DNA of 64,000 nucleotides from Aquabacterium sp. OR-4 (GTDB lineage: Bacteria > Pseudomonadota > Gammaproteobacteria > Burkholderiales > Burkholderiaceae_C). Location: positions 186,001-250,000 of the forward strand of contig NZ_JAOCQD020000002.1 of assembly GCF_025290835.2 (NCBI RefSeq), in the 5' to 3' direction. The notes beneath the pieces were generated by a model that did no database searches, was not told where the DNA came from, and was given only the letters and a program-made list of their open reading frames with translations. Of this stretch, positions 26,996 through 34,272 are shown in pieces (positions within the stretch are counted from its first letter, which is position 1; the number at the start of each line of letters is the position of its first letter). A program made the position numbers and the translations under genes.

Positions 26996-27035
26996 CGAGC
27001 AACACTCCCTGAACCCGGGGCCGACCCCAGCGTCC

Positions 27036-27302
27036 ATGTCCAGTCTCGAAGACCTTGCCGACCGCATCGAACGACTCGTGCTGCGGCATGAGGAGTTGAA
27101 GCGCACCAATGCGCTGCTGCAGCAGCAGCTCGACGGCGTGAGCACCGAGCGCGACAGCCTGCGCTCGCGCCTGGCCGCAGCGCGTGCGCGCATCGACGCC
27201 CTGCTCGACCGCCTGCCGCCCGAACCGCTGGCCGTGCCGGTGGCGCCGGCCGCCCGCAACGCCACGCTCGACGACGCGCTGCCCGCCAGCGGCCAGGAAT
27301 GA
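27036..27302 (+). CDS. ZapB-like coiled-coil cell division protein
   Basis: 88-aa protein that is almost entirely a heptad coiled coil at the start (SLEDLADRIERLVLRHEELK, then TNALLQQQLDGVSTERDSL). It matches the small TIGR02449/ZapB-like family found beside zapA in proteobacteria. It ends 7 bp before zapA. It presumably helps position the FtsZ ring together with ZapA (inference from family and neighbour). The ATG at 27036 is the first Met before the coiled coil. Confidence 0.78.
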   Translation: MSSLEDLADRIERLVLRHEELKRTNALLQQQLDGVSTERDSLRSRLAAARARIDALLDRLPPEPLAVPVAPAARNATLDDALPASGQE

Positions 27303-27309
27303 CCCGCGC

Positions 27310-27636
27310 ATGAAGCAGATCGAAGCCACCATCCTGGGCCAGAGCTACATGCTGGCCTGCCCGCCCGGCGGCGAGCGCCTGCTGCTCGACGCCGTGGCCA
27401 TCGTCGACCGCGAGATGAGCGCCATCCGCGATGCCGGCAAGGTCAAGGCGCGCGAGCGCATTGCCGTGCTCACCGCACTGAACCTGGCCTACCAGCAGGC
27501 CGAGCGCGCCAGCGCGCCGGCCCCGGCCACGCAGCCCGGCCCAGCGGGCTCGGCGGCCGAGCACACCAGCCTCGATCTGGCACCGCTGATCCGGCGCATC
27601 GACGCTGCCCTCGGCGACGACGGCCACCTGCTCTGA
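27310..27636 (+). CDS. zapA: Cell division protein ZapA
   Basis: 108-aa FtsZ-ring stabiliser. MKQIEATILGQSYMLACPPGGERLLLDAVAIVD is the beta-hairpin/helix head typical of ZapA, followed by KARERIAVLTALNLAYQ, the conserved dimerisation helix. The C-terminal coiled coil is interrupted by an Ala/Pro-rich linker (ASAPAPATQPG), longer than in enterobacterial ZapA. It is followed by 6S RNA, the gene order known across beta- and gammaproteobacteria. Confidence 0.92.
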   Translation: MKQIEATILGQSYMLACPPGGERLLLDAVAIVDREMSAIRDAGKVKARERIAVLTALNLAYQQAERASAPAPATQPGPAGSAAEHTSLDLAPLIRRIDAALGDDGHLL

Positions 27637-27745
27637 AGCCTGCGCCACAGCGCCCTGGCACAAGCCGGTGCCGCGTGATCTGCTGCACGCCATTGCCCCT
27701 GCCGCGCACTGCGTCAAGCACTCGCCCAAGCCACCGGACGGGGCA

Positions 27746-27751
27746 TAGAAT
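27746..27751 (+). promoter_or_regulatory. -10 element of the 6S RNA gene
   Basis: TAGAAT, six bases before the predicted RNA 5' end at 27758. The -35 region is not recognisable by eye. Confidence 0.5.
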
Positions 27752-27757
27752 GGACTC

Positions 27758-27934
27758 GTCCGTTGTGTTGCTGGGGGCTTGATTTCCCTGAACCGATGCT
27801 CGTTGAGCTAGGGCTTGGAAATTGCGAAGCTGGTGCGATCGTCTCGCGTCAGATGAACCCGAAGCCTTGCTGACCTCGCCCACCTGAATCTGACCATAAG
27901 GGTTCAGGAATGCGGCTCCCGGTGCGCAACGGAC
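27758..27934 (+). ncRNA. ssrS: 6S RNA
   Basis: About 177-nt RNA directly downstream of zapA. The closing stem pairs GTCCGTTG (27758-27765) with CAACGGAC (27927-27934). The 5' strand contains TTTCCCTGAACCGATGC, like the E. coli CCCTGAGCCGA block. The 3' strand contains CACCTGAATCTGACC and AAGGGTTCAGG, the counterpart of the E. coli CACCTTGAACC / AAGGGTTCAAGG. These features flank a large central bubble. 6S RNA mimics an open promoter and sequesters sigma-70 RNA polymerase in stationary phase. Ends are estimated from the terminal stem. Confidence 0.88.
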
Positions 27935-27960
27935 ACCCCCCTCCCCCCCGCTGTCTGCCG

Positions 27961-28425
27961 ATGCGCGCCTTCTGGCTGATGAAGAGCGAGCCCGCCGAGT
28001 GCTCGATCGATGACCTGGCGCGTGCCCCCGGCCACCGTGTGCCCTGGATCGGCGTGCGCAACTACCAGGCCCGCAACTTCATGCGCGATGTGATGCGCGT
28101 GGGCGATGGCGTGTTGTTCTACCACTCGTCCTGCCCCGTGCCGGGCATTGCCGGCCTGGCCGAGGTGGCCAGCGCGCCGCATGCCGACGACAGCCAGTTC
28201 GACCCCGCCAGCCCCTACCACGACCCCAAGTCGAGGCCCGAGGCCCCGCGCTGGCAATGCGTGGATGTGCGCCTGCTGCGCAAGACCCGGCTGCTGGCGC
28301 TGACCGAGATGCGCGCCCTGCCGCAACTGGCCACGATGCAGGTGCTGCAGCGCGGCAGCCGCCTGTCGATCACCCCGGTCACGCCGGCCGAATGGGCCAG
28401 CGTGAACGCCTTGCTGGAAGCTTGA
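27961..28425 (+). CDS. EVE-domain protein
   Basis: 154-aa EVE-domain (PUA-like fold) protein. MRAFWLMKSEPAECSIDDLA, WIGVRNYQARNFMRD, GVLFYHSSC and GIAGLAEVAS are close to the bacterial homologues of thymocyte nuclear protein 1, which bind modified bases. The frame is open back to 27910, but that part overlaps the 6S RNA, so ATG 27961 is used. Its TGA overlaps the ATG of the next gene by one base (TGATG), suggesting coupling. Confidence 0.9.
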   Translation: MRAFWLMKSEPAECSIDDLARAPGHRVPWIGVRNYQARNFMRDVMRVGDGVLFYHSSCPVPGIAGLAEVASAPHADDSQFDPASPYHDPKSRPEAPRWQCVDVRLLRKTRLLALTEMRALPQLATMQVLQRGSRLSITPVTPAEWASVNALLEA

Positions 28426-29255
28426 TGCCGTCGTTCCTGACCCTGCTCGATCCCACCCTGGTGCTTGAACTGCTGCTGCTGGGCAGCGTCACCGGCTTTC
28501 TCGCGGGCCTGCTGGGCATTGGCGGCGGCATGCTGATGGTGCCCTTTCTGACCATGATCTTCAGCGGCCGTGGCGTGCCCGCGGGCATGGCCGTGAAGAT
28601 GGCCATCGCCACCTCCATGGCCACCATCCTGTTCACCTCGATCTCCAGCGTGCGTGCCCACCACCAGCGCGGCGCGGTGCGCTGGCCACTGGTGCGGCAG
28701 TTCGCCCCGGGCCTGGTGGCCGGCGGCCTGCTGGCGGGCGCCGGCGTGTTTGCGTTGCTCAAGGGCCATTGGCTGGCGCTGGTGTTCGCGGCCTTCGTCG
28801 GCTTTTCGGCCACGCAGATGCTGCGCAACAAGAAGCCCAAGCCCAGCCGCCAGATGCCCGGTGCCGCGGGCACGGCGGCCGTGGGCACCGGCATCGGTTT
28901 CGTGTCGGGCCTGGTGGGTGCCGGCGGCGCCTTCGTTTCGGTGCCCTTCATGACCTGGTGCAACGTGCCGATGCACAACGCCGTAGCCACCAGCGCGGCG
29001 CTGGGTTTTCCGATCGCCCTGGCCAACACGGCGGGCTACATCGTGGCCGGCTGGAACCTGCCTTCGCCGCTGCCCGGCACGCTGGGCTATGTGATGCTGC
29101 CGGCGCTGGCCACCCTGGCGCTGGCCAGCGTGTTCACGGCGCCGCTGGGTGCGCGCACGGCGCATGCCATGAACGTGGCGCAGCTCAAGCGCGTGTTCGC
29201 GGTGCTGCTGTATGGCCTGGCCAGCTACATGGCCTGGCGCGCCTTCTCGGCCTGA
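28425..29255 (+). CDS. TauE/SafE-family permease
   Basis: 276-aa membrane protein with about eight helices. FLAGLLGIGGGMLMVPFL and the matching second-half FVSGLVGAGGAFVSVPFM are the duplicated TauE/SafE (DUF81) signatures. The family exports sulfite, sulfoacetate or related organic anions; the substrate here is unknown. Start and EVE stop overlap (TGATG). Confidence 0.9.
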   Translation: MPSFLTLLDPTLVLELLLLGSVTGFLAGLLGIGGGMLMVPFLTMIFSGRGVPAGMAVKMAIATSMATILFTSISSVRAHHQRGAVRWPLVRQFAPGLVAGGLLAGAGVFALLKGHWLALVFAAFVGFSATQMLRNKKPKPSRQMPGAAGTAAVGTGIGFVSGLVGAGGAFVSVPFMTWCNVPMHNAVATSAALGFPIALANTAGYIVAGWNLPSPLPGTLGYVMLPALATLALASVFTAPLGARTAHAMNVAQLKRVFAVLLYGLASYMAWRAFSA

Positions 29256-29312
29256 AGCCGAGGGCGGCCGACCCAACCCGCGCCGCCGGCGCGCCGGCCG
29301 CGGCGGCAAGGC

Positions 29313-30338
29313 TCAGCTGGGCTCGAAGCGGATGCTGGCCAGCGCCACGGTGTTGCCGCCGCGGCGACGGGCCTCGGCCAGCGCCGACTGGCAGGCGGCC
29401 ACCAGCTCATCGGGCCCATGGGCCGTGTGCGGAAAGCTGGCCACGCCCATCGACACCGAGAACTCCAGTCGCTCGCCATCGAGCAGCACGATCTGCGTGG
29501 CGCATTGGCGGCGCAGACCTTCCATGCGCGAGTGGGCGGTGGCCAGGCCCACGCCCGACAACAGCACCGCAAAGTGGCGGTCGTCGAGCCGGCACGAGGC
29601 GTCCATTGCACGGGTGTTGCCGCGCAGCAGTCGGCCCATGGCCTCGCAGATGCAGGTATGGGCGCGCTCGCCCAGCGCCGCCACGCGCGCACCGGCCGGA
29701 TCGAGCGACATGTGCACCAGCGCGAACTCGCGGTGCTCGCGCACCGACAGGTCGAGCTCGCGGCGCATCTGGTCGTCGAAATGGGCGCGGGTATTGAGGC
29801 CGCTGGCCAGATCGCGCAGGCTTTGCTCGCCGGCCTCGCGGCGCAGGTGCTCGTTGGCGTTTTGCAGTTGCTCGAGTTGCGCGAGCGCCTGGGCCAGTTG
29901 CTGCTCGCGCTGGCGCGCGGGGGCCTGGTCTTGCCACAGGCTCATCACCAGCGCACGGCCGGCACCCTGGCCGGCCACACGCAGCACGTTGAAATCACGG
30001 CGTTCGCCGCGATGCTCGAAACGGTGCTCGCTGGTGAACAGCCCGCCCTGGGCCAGGGCGGTCTGGTCGGCGGCACGCAGGGCCGGCACGGCAACGGGCT
30101 CGAACAGCTCGGCGTCGCTGCGGCCGGTGACCTCATCGACCGGCCGGCCCATCAGCGCGGCGAAGGCGGCGTTGGCCATCAGATAACGGCCGTCGTCGGC
30201 GGCTTTGACCGCCAGCGGCCAGCCCTGCTGCAGGGCCATGCCCTGCAGGGCCTGGGCCTGCATGCCGAGCACCGAGGCGGTGATGGCGGCATCGACCACC
30301 GGCAGGGCGCGGTCGGACACGGAGGGGGCGGCGATCAT
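29313..30338 (-). CDS. PAS plus degenerate GGDEF protein
   Basis: 341-aa cytoplasmic protein from ATG 30338. Residues about 35-150 form a PAS-like sensor (YLMANAAFAALMGRPVDEVTGRSDAELF). A coiled coil follows (QREQQLAQALAQLEQLQNAN), then a diguanylate-cyclase-like domain starting at DLASGLNTRAHFDDQM. Where an active enzyme has RYGGDEFAVLL this protein has RLDDRHFAVLL, so it is probably catalytically inactive. FSVSMGVASF is retained. It could act as a regulatory or c-di-GMP/GTP-binding protein. The frame is open up to 30539, so the start is uncertain. Confidence 0.75.
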   Translation of the reverse strand: MIAAPSVSDRALPVVDAAITASVLGMQAQALQGMALQQGWPLAVKAADDGRYLMANAAFAALMGRPVDEVTGRSDAELFEPVAVPALRAADQTALAQGGLFTSEHRFEHRGERRDFNVLRVAGQGAGRALVMSLWQDQAPARQREQQLAQALAQLEQLQNANEHLRREAGEQSLRDLASGLNTRAHFDDQMRRELDLSVREHREFALVHMSLDPAGARVAALGERAHTCICEAMGRLLRGNTRAMDASCRLDDRHFAVLLSGVGLATAHSRMEGLRRQCATQIVLLDGERLEFSVSMGVASFPHTAHGPDELVAACQSALAEARRRGGNTVALASIRFEPS

Positions 30339-30549
30339 GGCGAGCGATTCAGGCGATGGGCTTGGGCGTACCGCGGGGTCAATCGATTCTGGGCAGCACG
30401 GAGCCCCTTCGACAAGCGCAGCCGTGGCTGCACCCCTAGCTTCAATCATACCCAGCGAGGCCCCCTGCACCGGGCCTGCCGCGCTGGGAACAACTGCGCG
30501 TTTGCCCGGCATTTCGTGTGAAGAACAGCAGCGCGTCACGCTGCAACAT

Positions 30550-30579
30550 AGGGGGCCGCGAAGCGGGCTTCAGCCCCCT
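30550..30579 (-). terminator. Hairpin after the ANTAR regulator gene
   Basis: The stem AGGGGGC (30550-30556)/GCCCCCT (30573-30579) encloses a second stem GAAG/CTTC. It is 34 bases downstream of the regulator stop on the minus strand. The tail on that strand is only weakly T-rich (ATGTTGC), so it may be a modest intrinsic terminator. Confidence 0.5.
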
Positions 30580-30612
30580 TTGACCGGCCAGTTCTGGCCC
30601 GGCCCCGCACCA

Positions 30613-31896
30613 TCAGCCCAGCAGGCCCTGCATGCTGTGCTGGTAGAGCGCGGTGAGCTCCTCGAAGCTGGCCAGCAAGGCCTCGCTTTCGCGTGCCAGC
30701 TGGCGCGCCGCCTCGTGCGGCTCGATGCCCGCCGCGGCGCGGCGCACCGCGTCGAGCATGCGCTGCCACTGGCCACGGGCACGGGCCTGCACGGCGCGGA
30801 TCTCGGCCGTGCTCAGCGGTGCCTGTTCCAGCCACACCAGAGCCTGCTCGAAGCCGTGCATGGCCTGCACCGCGGCACCGGCCTGCGCATCGGCCGCCGC
30901 ACCCTGCAGCTGCCCGGCCAGCAGGGCCTGCTTGGCCAGGCGCTGCGGCAGCATGCGCTGGCGGCCGCAGACATTGACCACATGCAGATGCGGCCGGGCG
31001 CTGGCGTGTTCGAGCGCGGCGGTCAGCGCATCGGCGGCGTCGAGCAGCTGTTCGGCCAGCGCATCCACCTGGGCCAGATGGCTGGTCACCGCGCTGTCGG
31101 CCACCAGGGCTTCCAGCGCGGGCCAGGCCACCTGCACGGCCTGCAGGCGCTCGGCCGCCGGCCCGCGCAGGCCCAGGCCGGCCAGCATCTCCAGCGCCGC
31201 CTTCACGCGCTGCACGCTGTCGGCCAGCCACTCGTCGGCGCGATGGCGCTCCACATCGATGGCACGCAGCGCCAGGGCCTTGACCAGGCGCTGCGACAGC
31301 ATGCGCAACTGGCCGGCGCGGTTGACGGCCTCGGCGGCCTGGGCGGCCTCGATCAGCCCGCGCGAGACTTCGCCCAGGCGCAGATTGGCATGCATGGACG
31401 CCGTGCGCAGCACCGCGAACGCCTGCTCCTCGCTGAGCTGCTGGTGCTGCATCAGCACGCCCTTGGCGCGGTCGACCCACTTGCGCTCGTCCAGGCGCGT
31501 GGCGGCGGCCTGCAGCTCGGTCTGCTGTCGTTGGGCCTGCGCAAAGCGCAGGCTGGCCCAGCGCAGGGCATCGGCCACGGCCTGGGGCTGCGGCGGGCCG
31601 GGCAGCCAGGCCTGCACCTGCGCCTGCAGCAAGGGGCCCAGATCGTCGGGCAGGCGGTCCGGACCCAGCAGCAGCAGCGGGCGTGGCGCGGTCTGCGCCA
31701 GCAGCTGCAGGGCGGCCAGGGTCTCGGGGTCGAGGGTGTCGGCCTGCACGGCGACCGCTTCCGGTGCGAGCCGCACGACCTCGCGCACCAAGTTGCGGCA
31801 TTCACAGCTGCCGCACACCGTCAGGCCGGCGGGGCGCAACAGCGGCTCGAGGGCCTGGGCGGTGGCAAGGTCAGGGGCAGCGAGCAGCAGCGTCAT
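30613..31896 (-). CDS. ANTAR antiterminator with two nitrate-sensor-like P-box modules
   Basis: 427-aa protein in three parts. Residues 1-120 resemble a receiver domain without clear phosphorylation residues. About 130-185 is an ANTAR RNA-binding domain (LDERKWVDRAKGVLMQHQQLSEEQAFAVLR). Residues 190-420 contain two helical PilJ/NarX-like modules with P-box-type motifs NRAGQLRMLSQRL (192-204) and NVCGRQRMLPQRL (308-320), the sequence type that binds nitrate in NarX/NarQ. It lies divergent from the nitrate reductase genes. It is probably a one-protein nitrate sensor and transcription antiterminator, functionally like NasR (inference). ATG 31896. Confidence 0.85.
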   Translation of the reverse strand: MTLLLAAPDLATAQALEPLLRPAGLTVCGSCECRNLVREVVRLAPEAVAVQADTLDPETLAALQLLAQTAPRPLLLLGPDRLPDDLGPLLQAQVQAWLPGPPQPQAVADALRWASLRFAQAQRQQTELQAAATRLDERKWVDRAKGVLMQHQQLSEEQAFAVLRTASMHANLRLGEVSRGLIEAAQAAEAVNRAGQLRMLSQRLVKALALRAIDVERHRADEWLADSVQRVKAALEMLAGLGLRGPAAERLQAVQVAWPALEALVADSAVTSHLAQVDALAEQLLDAADALTAALEHASARPHLHVVNVCGRQRMLPQRLAKQALLAGQLQGAAADAQAGAAVQAMHGFEQALVWLEQAPLSTAEIRAVQARARGQWQRMLDAVRRAAAGIEPHEAARQLARESEALLASFEELTALYQHSMQGLLG

Positions 31897-32382
31897 CGGA
31901 GGTGATCGATCGCGACGGGGGGCCCATCGCCGTGGAAACAAGTGCAAGCATAGGACACGCCCAGTGGCGCCGCGGCCACGCACCGGCCTGGGTGGCACGG
32001 ATGTTGCGGCACTTTCGGCAACGCCACGGTGTGACGACGCACCCGTTCCGGCATCTGCCGGAGGCCTGGCCCGAATTTCCGCCCGCTCCGGCGGACTGCC
32101 TGGCGCAGGCGCCTGGGCATCCCCGGTCGACCGCGGCAAGGCCCAGCTGGCCACCGATGTCCGCCAATCCGGGCCCCGCCAAGTCGGGGCCGAAGCGCCT
32201 GAAGACGGGCCGCCCGCGGCATCCCACCCCACCCTTCCTGTGACGCACCTGACGTGCATGGCACGCGTGCGCTCGTGCGATGAATCACAACCGACACGGC
32301 TTTCAGAAACCAGCACAGCCCATGCCGACGCTAGTCTCGTCAGGCGGTCGGGGCTTGCACCGATCTGCAGAAGGACATGGCC
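31897..32382 (+). other. Long structured nas leader region
   Basis: This 486-bp gene-free stretch lies between the divergent ANTAR regulator and the nas genes. It holds a sigma-54-type promoter (31993-32007). The leader that would follow (about 360 nt) is rich in hairpins: TCCGGC-atct-GCCGGA at 32047-32062; GGCCCCG-ccaagt-CGGGGCC at 32172-32191; CGTGC-atg-GCACG near 32250. No terminator with a T-tract is obvious. A structured leader is what an ANTAR antiterminator would act on. Confidence 0.5.
31993..32007 (+). promoter_or_regulatory. Sigma-54 (-24/-12) promoter for the nas genes
   Basis: TGGCACG-N4-TTGC is an exact match to the -24/-12 consensus recognised by RpoN. It faces the nitrate assimilation genes. 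Nitrogen-regulated nas promoters of Klebsiella are also sigma-54 dependent (established). Transcription would start near 32019. Confidence 0.7.
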
Positions 32383-32679
32383 ATGGAACAAGGCACGCTG
32401 CTGAAGATTGCGCGACTGCGCACCCTGTCAGCGCGCAACGGCAAGGCATTCGATGTGGTGCGCTTCGCCACCGACCGGCAGTTTGCGCGCGAGACCTTGA
32501 CCCAGGTGCTGGACACCGACGACGAGCAGGTGCTGATGCTGGGCCTGGAGCTGATGGACGCACTGAAGATGGTGACGCTGGACGCTCCGCCGGTGGCCAG
32601 CCCGGCGCCAGCGGCCACGCCGGCCGCACCGAGTCCGACCGATACCACCGCCATGCGCTACATCGGCCGGCTGCGCTAG
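32383..32679 (+). CDS. Small unknown protein of the nas locus
   Basis: 98-aa protein not recognised. The first 65 residues look folded and mixed helical (LKIARLRTLSARNGKAFDVV, ETLTQVLDTDDEQVLMLGLE, LMDALKMV). The rest is an Ala/Pro linker and a short TDTTAMRYIGRLR tail. ATG 32383 is chosen because GAAGGA lies eight bases before it; the ATG at 32377 is too close to that site. It is the first gene after the sigma-54 leader and precedes the nitrate reductase flavoprotein by 106 bp. A role in nitrate assimilation is only an inference from position. Confidence 0.65.
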   Translation: MEQGTLLKIARLRTLSARNGKAFDVVRFATDRQFARETLTQVLDTDDEQVLMLGLELMDALKMVTLDAPPVASPAPAATPAAPSPTDTTAMRYIGRLR

Positions 32680-32785
32680 CACCGGCCCGGTGCGCCGCTG
32701 CCACCGGCATGCGCGCCGCACATAACGGCTCGTGCGCCGCGCACACCGCGTCGTGCGCCATCGGCACCGCGCGCAGGGGCTGGCA

Positions 32786-34243
32786 ATGAGCGCGCCGCAG
32801 ACCGACCGCCCCGCCGCCGTGGCGCTGGACACGCCGGCGGACCTGGCCGAGGCGCCGGGCCGCCGCTTGAGGCTGGTGCTGGTGGGCAATGGCATGGCCG
32901 GCGTGCGCACGCTGGAAGAGCTGCTGAAGATCGCGCCCGGCCTGTACGACATCACCGTGTTCGGCGCCGAGCCGCACCCCAACTACAACCGCATCCTGCT
33001 GTCGCCGGTGCTGGCCGGTGAGCAGACGCTCGACGAGATCGTGCTCAACCCGCTGAGCTGGTATGCCGAGCACGGCATCACGCTGCACCTGGGCAAGAAG
33101 GTCACGCAGATCGATCGCCGGCGCCGCGTGGTGTGGGCCGACGACGGCACCCAGGCGCCCTACGACCGCCTGCTGATCGCCACCGGCAGCACGCCCTTCA
33201 TGCCCCCGATGCCGGGGCACGACCTGGCCGGCGTGATCGCCTACCGCGACATCGCCGACACCCACACCATGATCAACACCGCCCGCACCCACCGGCATGC
33301 GGTGGTGATCGGTGGCGGCCTGCTGGGCCTGGAGGCCGCCAACGGCCTGGCGCTGCGCGGCATGCAGGTGACGGTGGTGCACATCGCGCCGTGGCTGATG
33401 GACCGCCAGCTCGACGAGGTGGCCGCCGGCCTGCTGCGCCGCAGCCTCGAGGCGCGCGGCCTGGCGTTCCGGGTCGGCACCCACACCCAGGCCCTGCTGG
33501 GCGACGCCAGCGGCCGCGTGGCGGCCGTGCGGTTCAAGGACGGCAGCGAGCTGCCAGCCGACCTGGTGGTGATGGCCGCGGGCATCCGGCCCAACACCGC
33601 GCTGGCGCGTTCGATCGGCCTGCACTGCGCCCAGGACGGCCGCGGCGGCATCAGCGTCAACGACACACTGCAGACCGTGACCGACCCGCGCATCTACGCG
33701 GTGGGCGAATGCGCCGCGCACCGCGGCGTGGCCTACGGCCTGGTGGCGCCGCTGTTCGAGCAGGGCCAGGTGTGCGCCACGCACCTGGCCGAGGTGGGCA
33801 TCGGCCGCTACGGCGGCAGCCACACCAGCACCAAGCTCAAGGTCACCGGCATCGATCTGTTCTCGGCCGGCAACTTCATGGGCGGCAGCGCCGAGCAGGG
33901 CTTCGAGGAGATCGTGCTGCACGATCCGCCGGCCGGGGTCTACAAGAAGCTGGTGCTGCGCCACGACAAGCTGGTGGGGGCCTGCCTGTACGGCGACACC
34001 GCCGACGGCAGCTGGTACTTCCGCCTGCTGCGCGAGGGCCGCAACATCGCCGCACTGCGCGACTGGCTGATCTTTGGCGAGCACAGCGCCGGCGTCGTGG
34101 CCGCCACCCAGTCGGCCACGCCGGACGCCATGCAGAACGCCACGCCGGACGCCTTGCCGGCCGGCGCCGAAGGCAGCGCCGCCGCCACCGCCACTAGCGG
34201 CACCCCCACCGACCCATCGGGCCAGCGCCTGGCCTGCGCCTGA
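32786..34243 (+). CDS. FAD/NAD(P)H electron-transfer subunit of assimilatory nitrate reductase (NasC/NirB-N-like)
   Basis: 485-aa flavoprotein with two Rossmann folds. The FAD fold LVLVGNGMAGVRTLEELL is followed by PNYNRILLSPVLAGE, a hallmark of the NirB N-terminal and NasC-type reductases. The NAD(P) fold is VVIGGGLLGLEAANGLA, and RIYAVGECAAHRG is the late FAD motif. It lacks the sirohaem domain of NirB, so it probably passes electrons from NAD(P)H to NasA. The C-terminal 50 residues are Ala/Thr-rich with a repeated ATPDA unit. It ends 29 bp before nasA. Confidence 0.88.
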   Translation: MSAPQTDRPAAVALDTPADLAEAPGRRLRLVLVGNGMAGVRTLEELLKIAPGLYDITVFGAEPHPNYNRILLSPVLAGEQTLDEIVLNPLSWYAEHGITLHLGKKVTQIDRRRRVVWADDGTQAPYDRLLIATGSTPFMPPMPGHDLAGVIAYRDIADTHTMINTARTHRHAVVIGGGLLGLEAANGLALRGMQVTVVHIAPWLMDRQLDEVAAGLLRRSLEARGLAFRVGTHTQALLGDASGRVAAVRFKDGSELPADLVVMAAGIRPNTALARSIGLHCAQDGRGGISVNDTLQTVTDPRIYAVGECAAHRGVAYGLVAPLFEQGQVCATHLAEVGIGRYGGSHTSTKLKVTGIDLFSAGNFMGGSAEQGFEEIVLHDPPAGVYKKLVLRHDKLVGACLYGDTADGSWYFRLLREGRNIAALRDWLIFGEHSAGVVAATQSATPDAMQNATPDALPAGAEGSAAATATSGTPTDPSGQRLACA

Positions 34244-34272
34244 GCCGCCCCTTCCCCGCCGCGAGACCCGCC

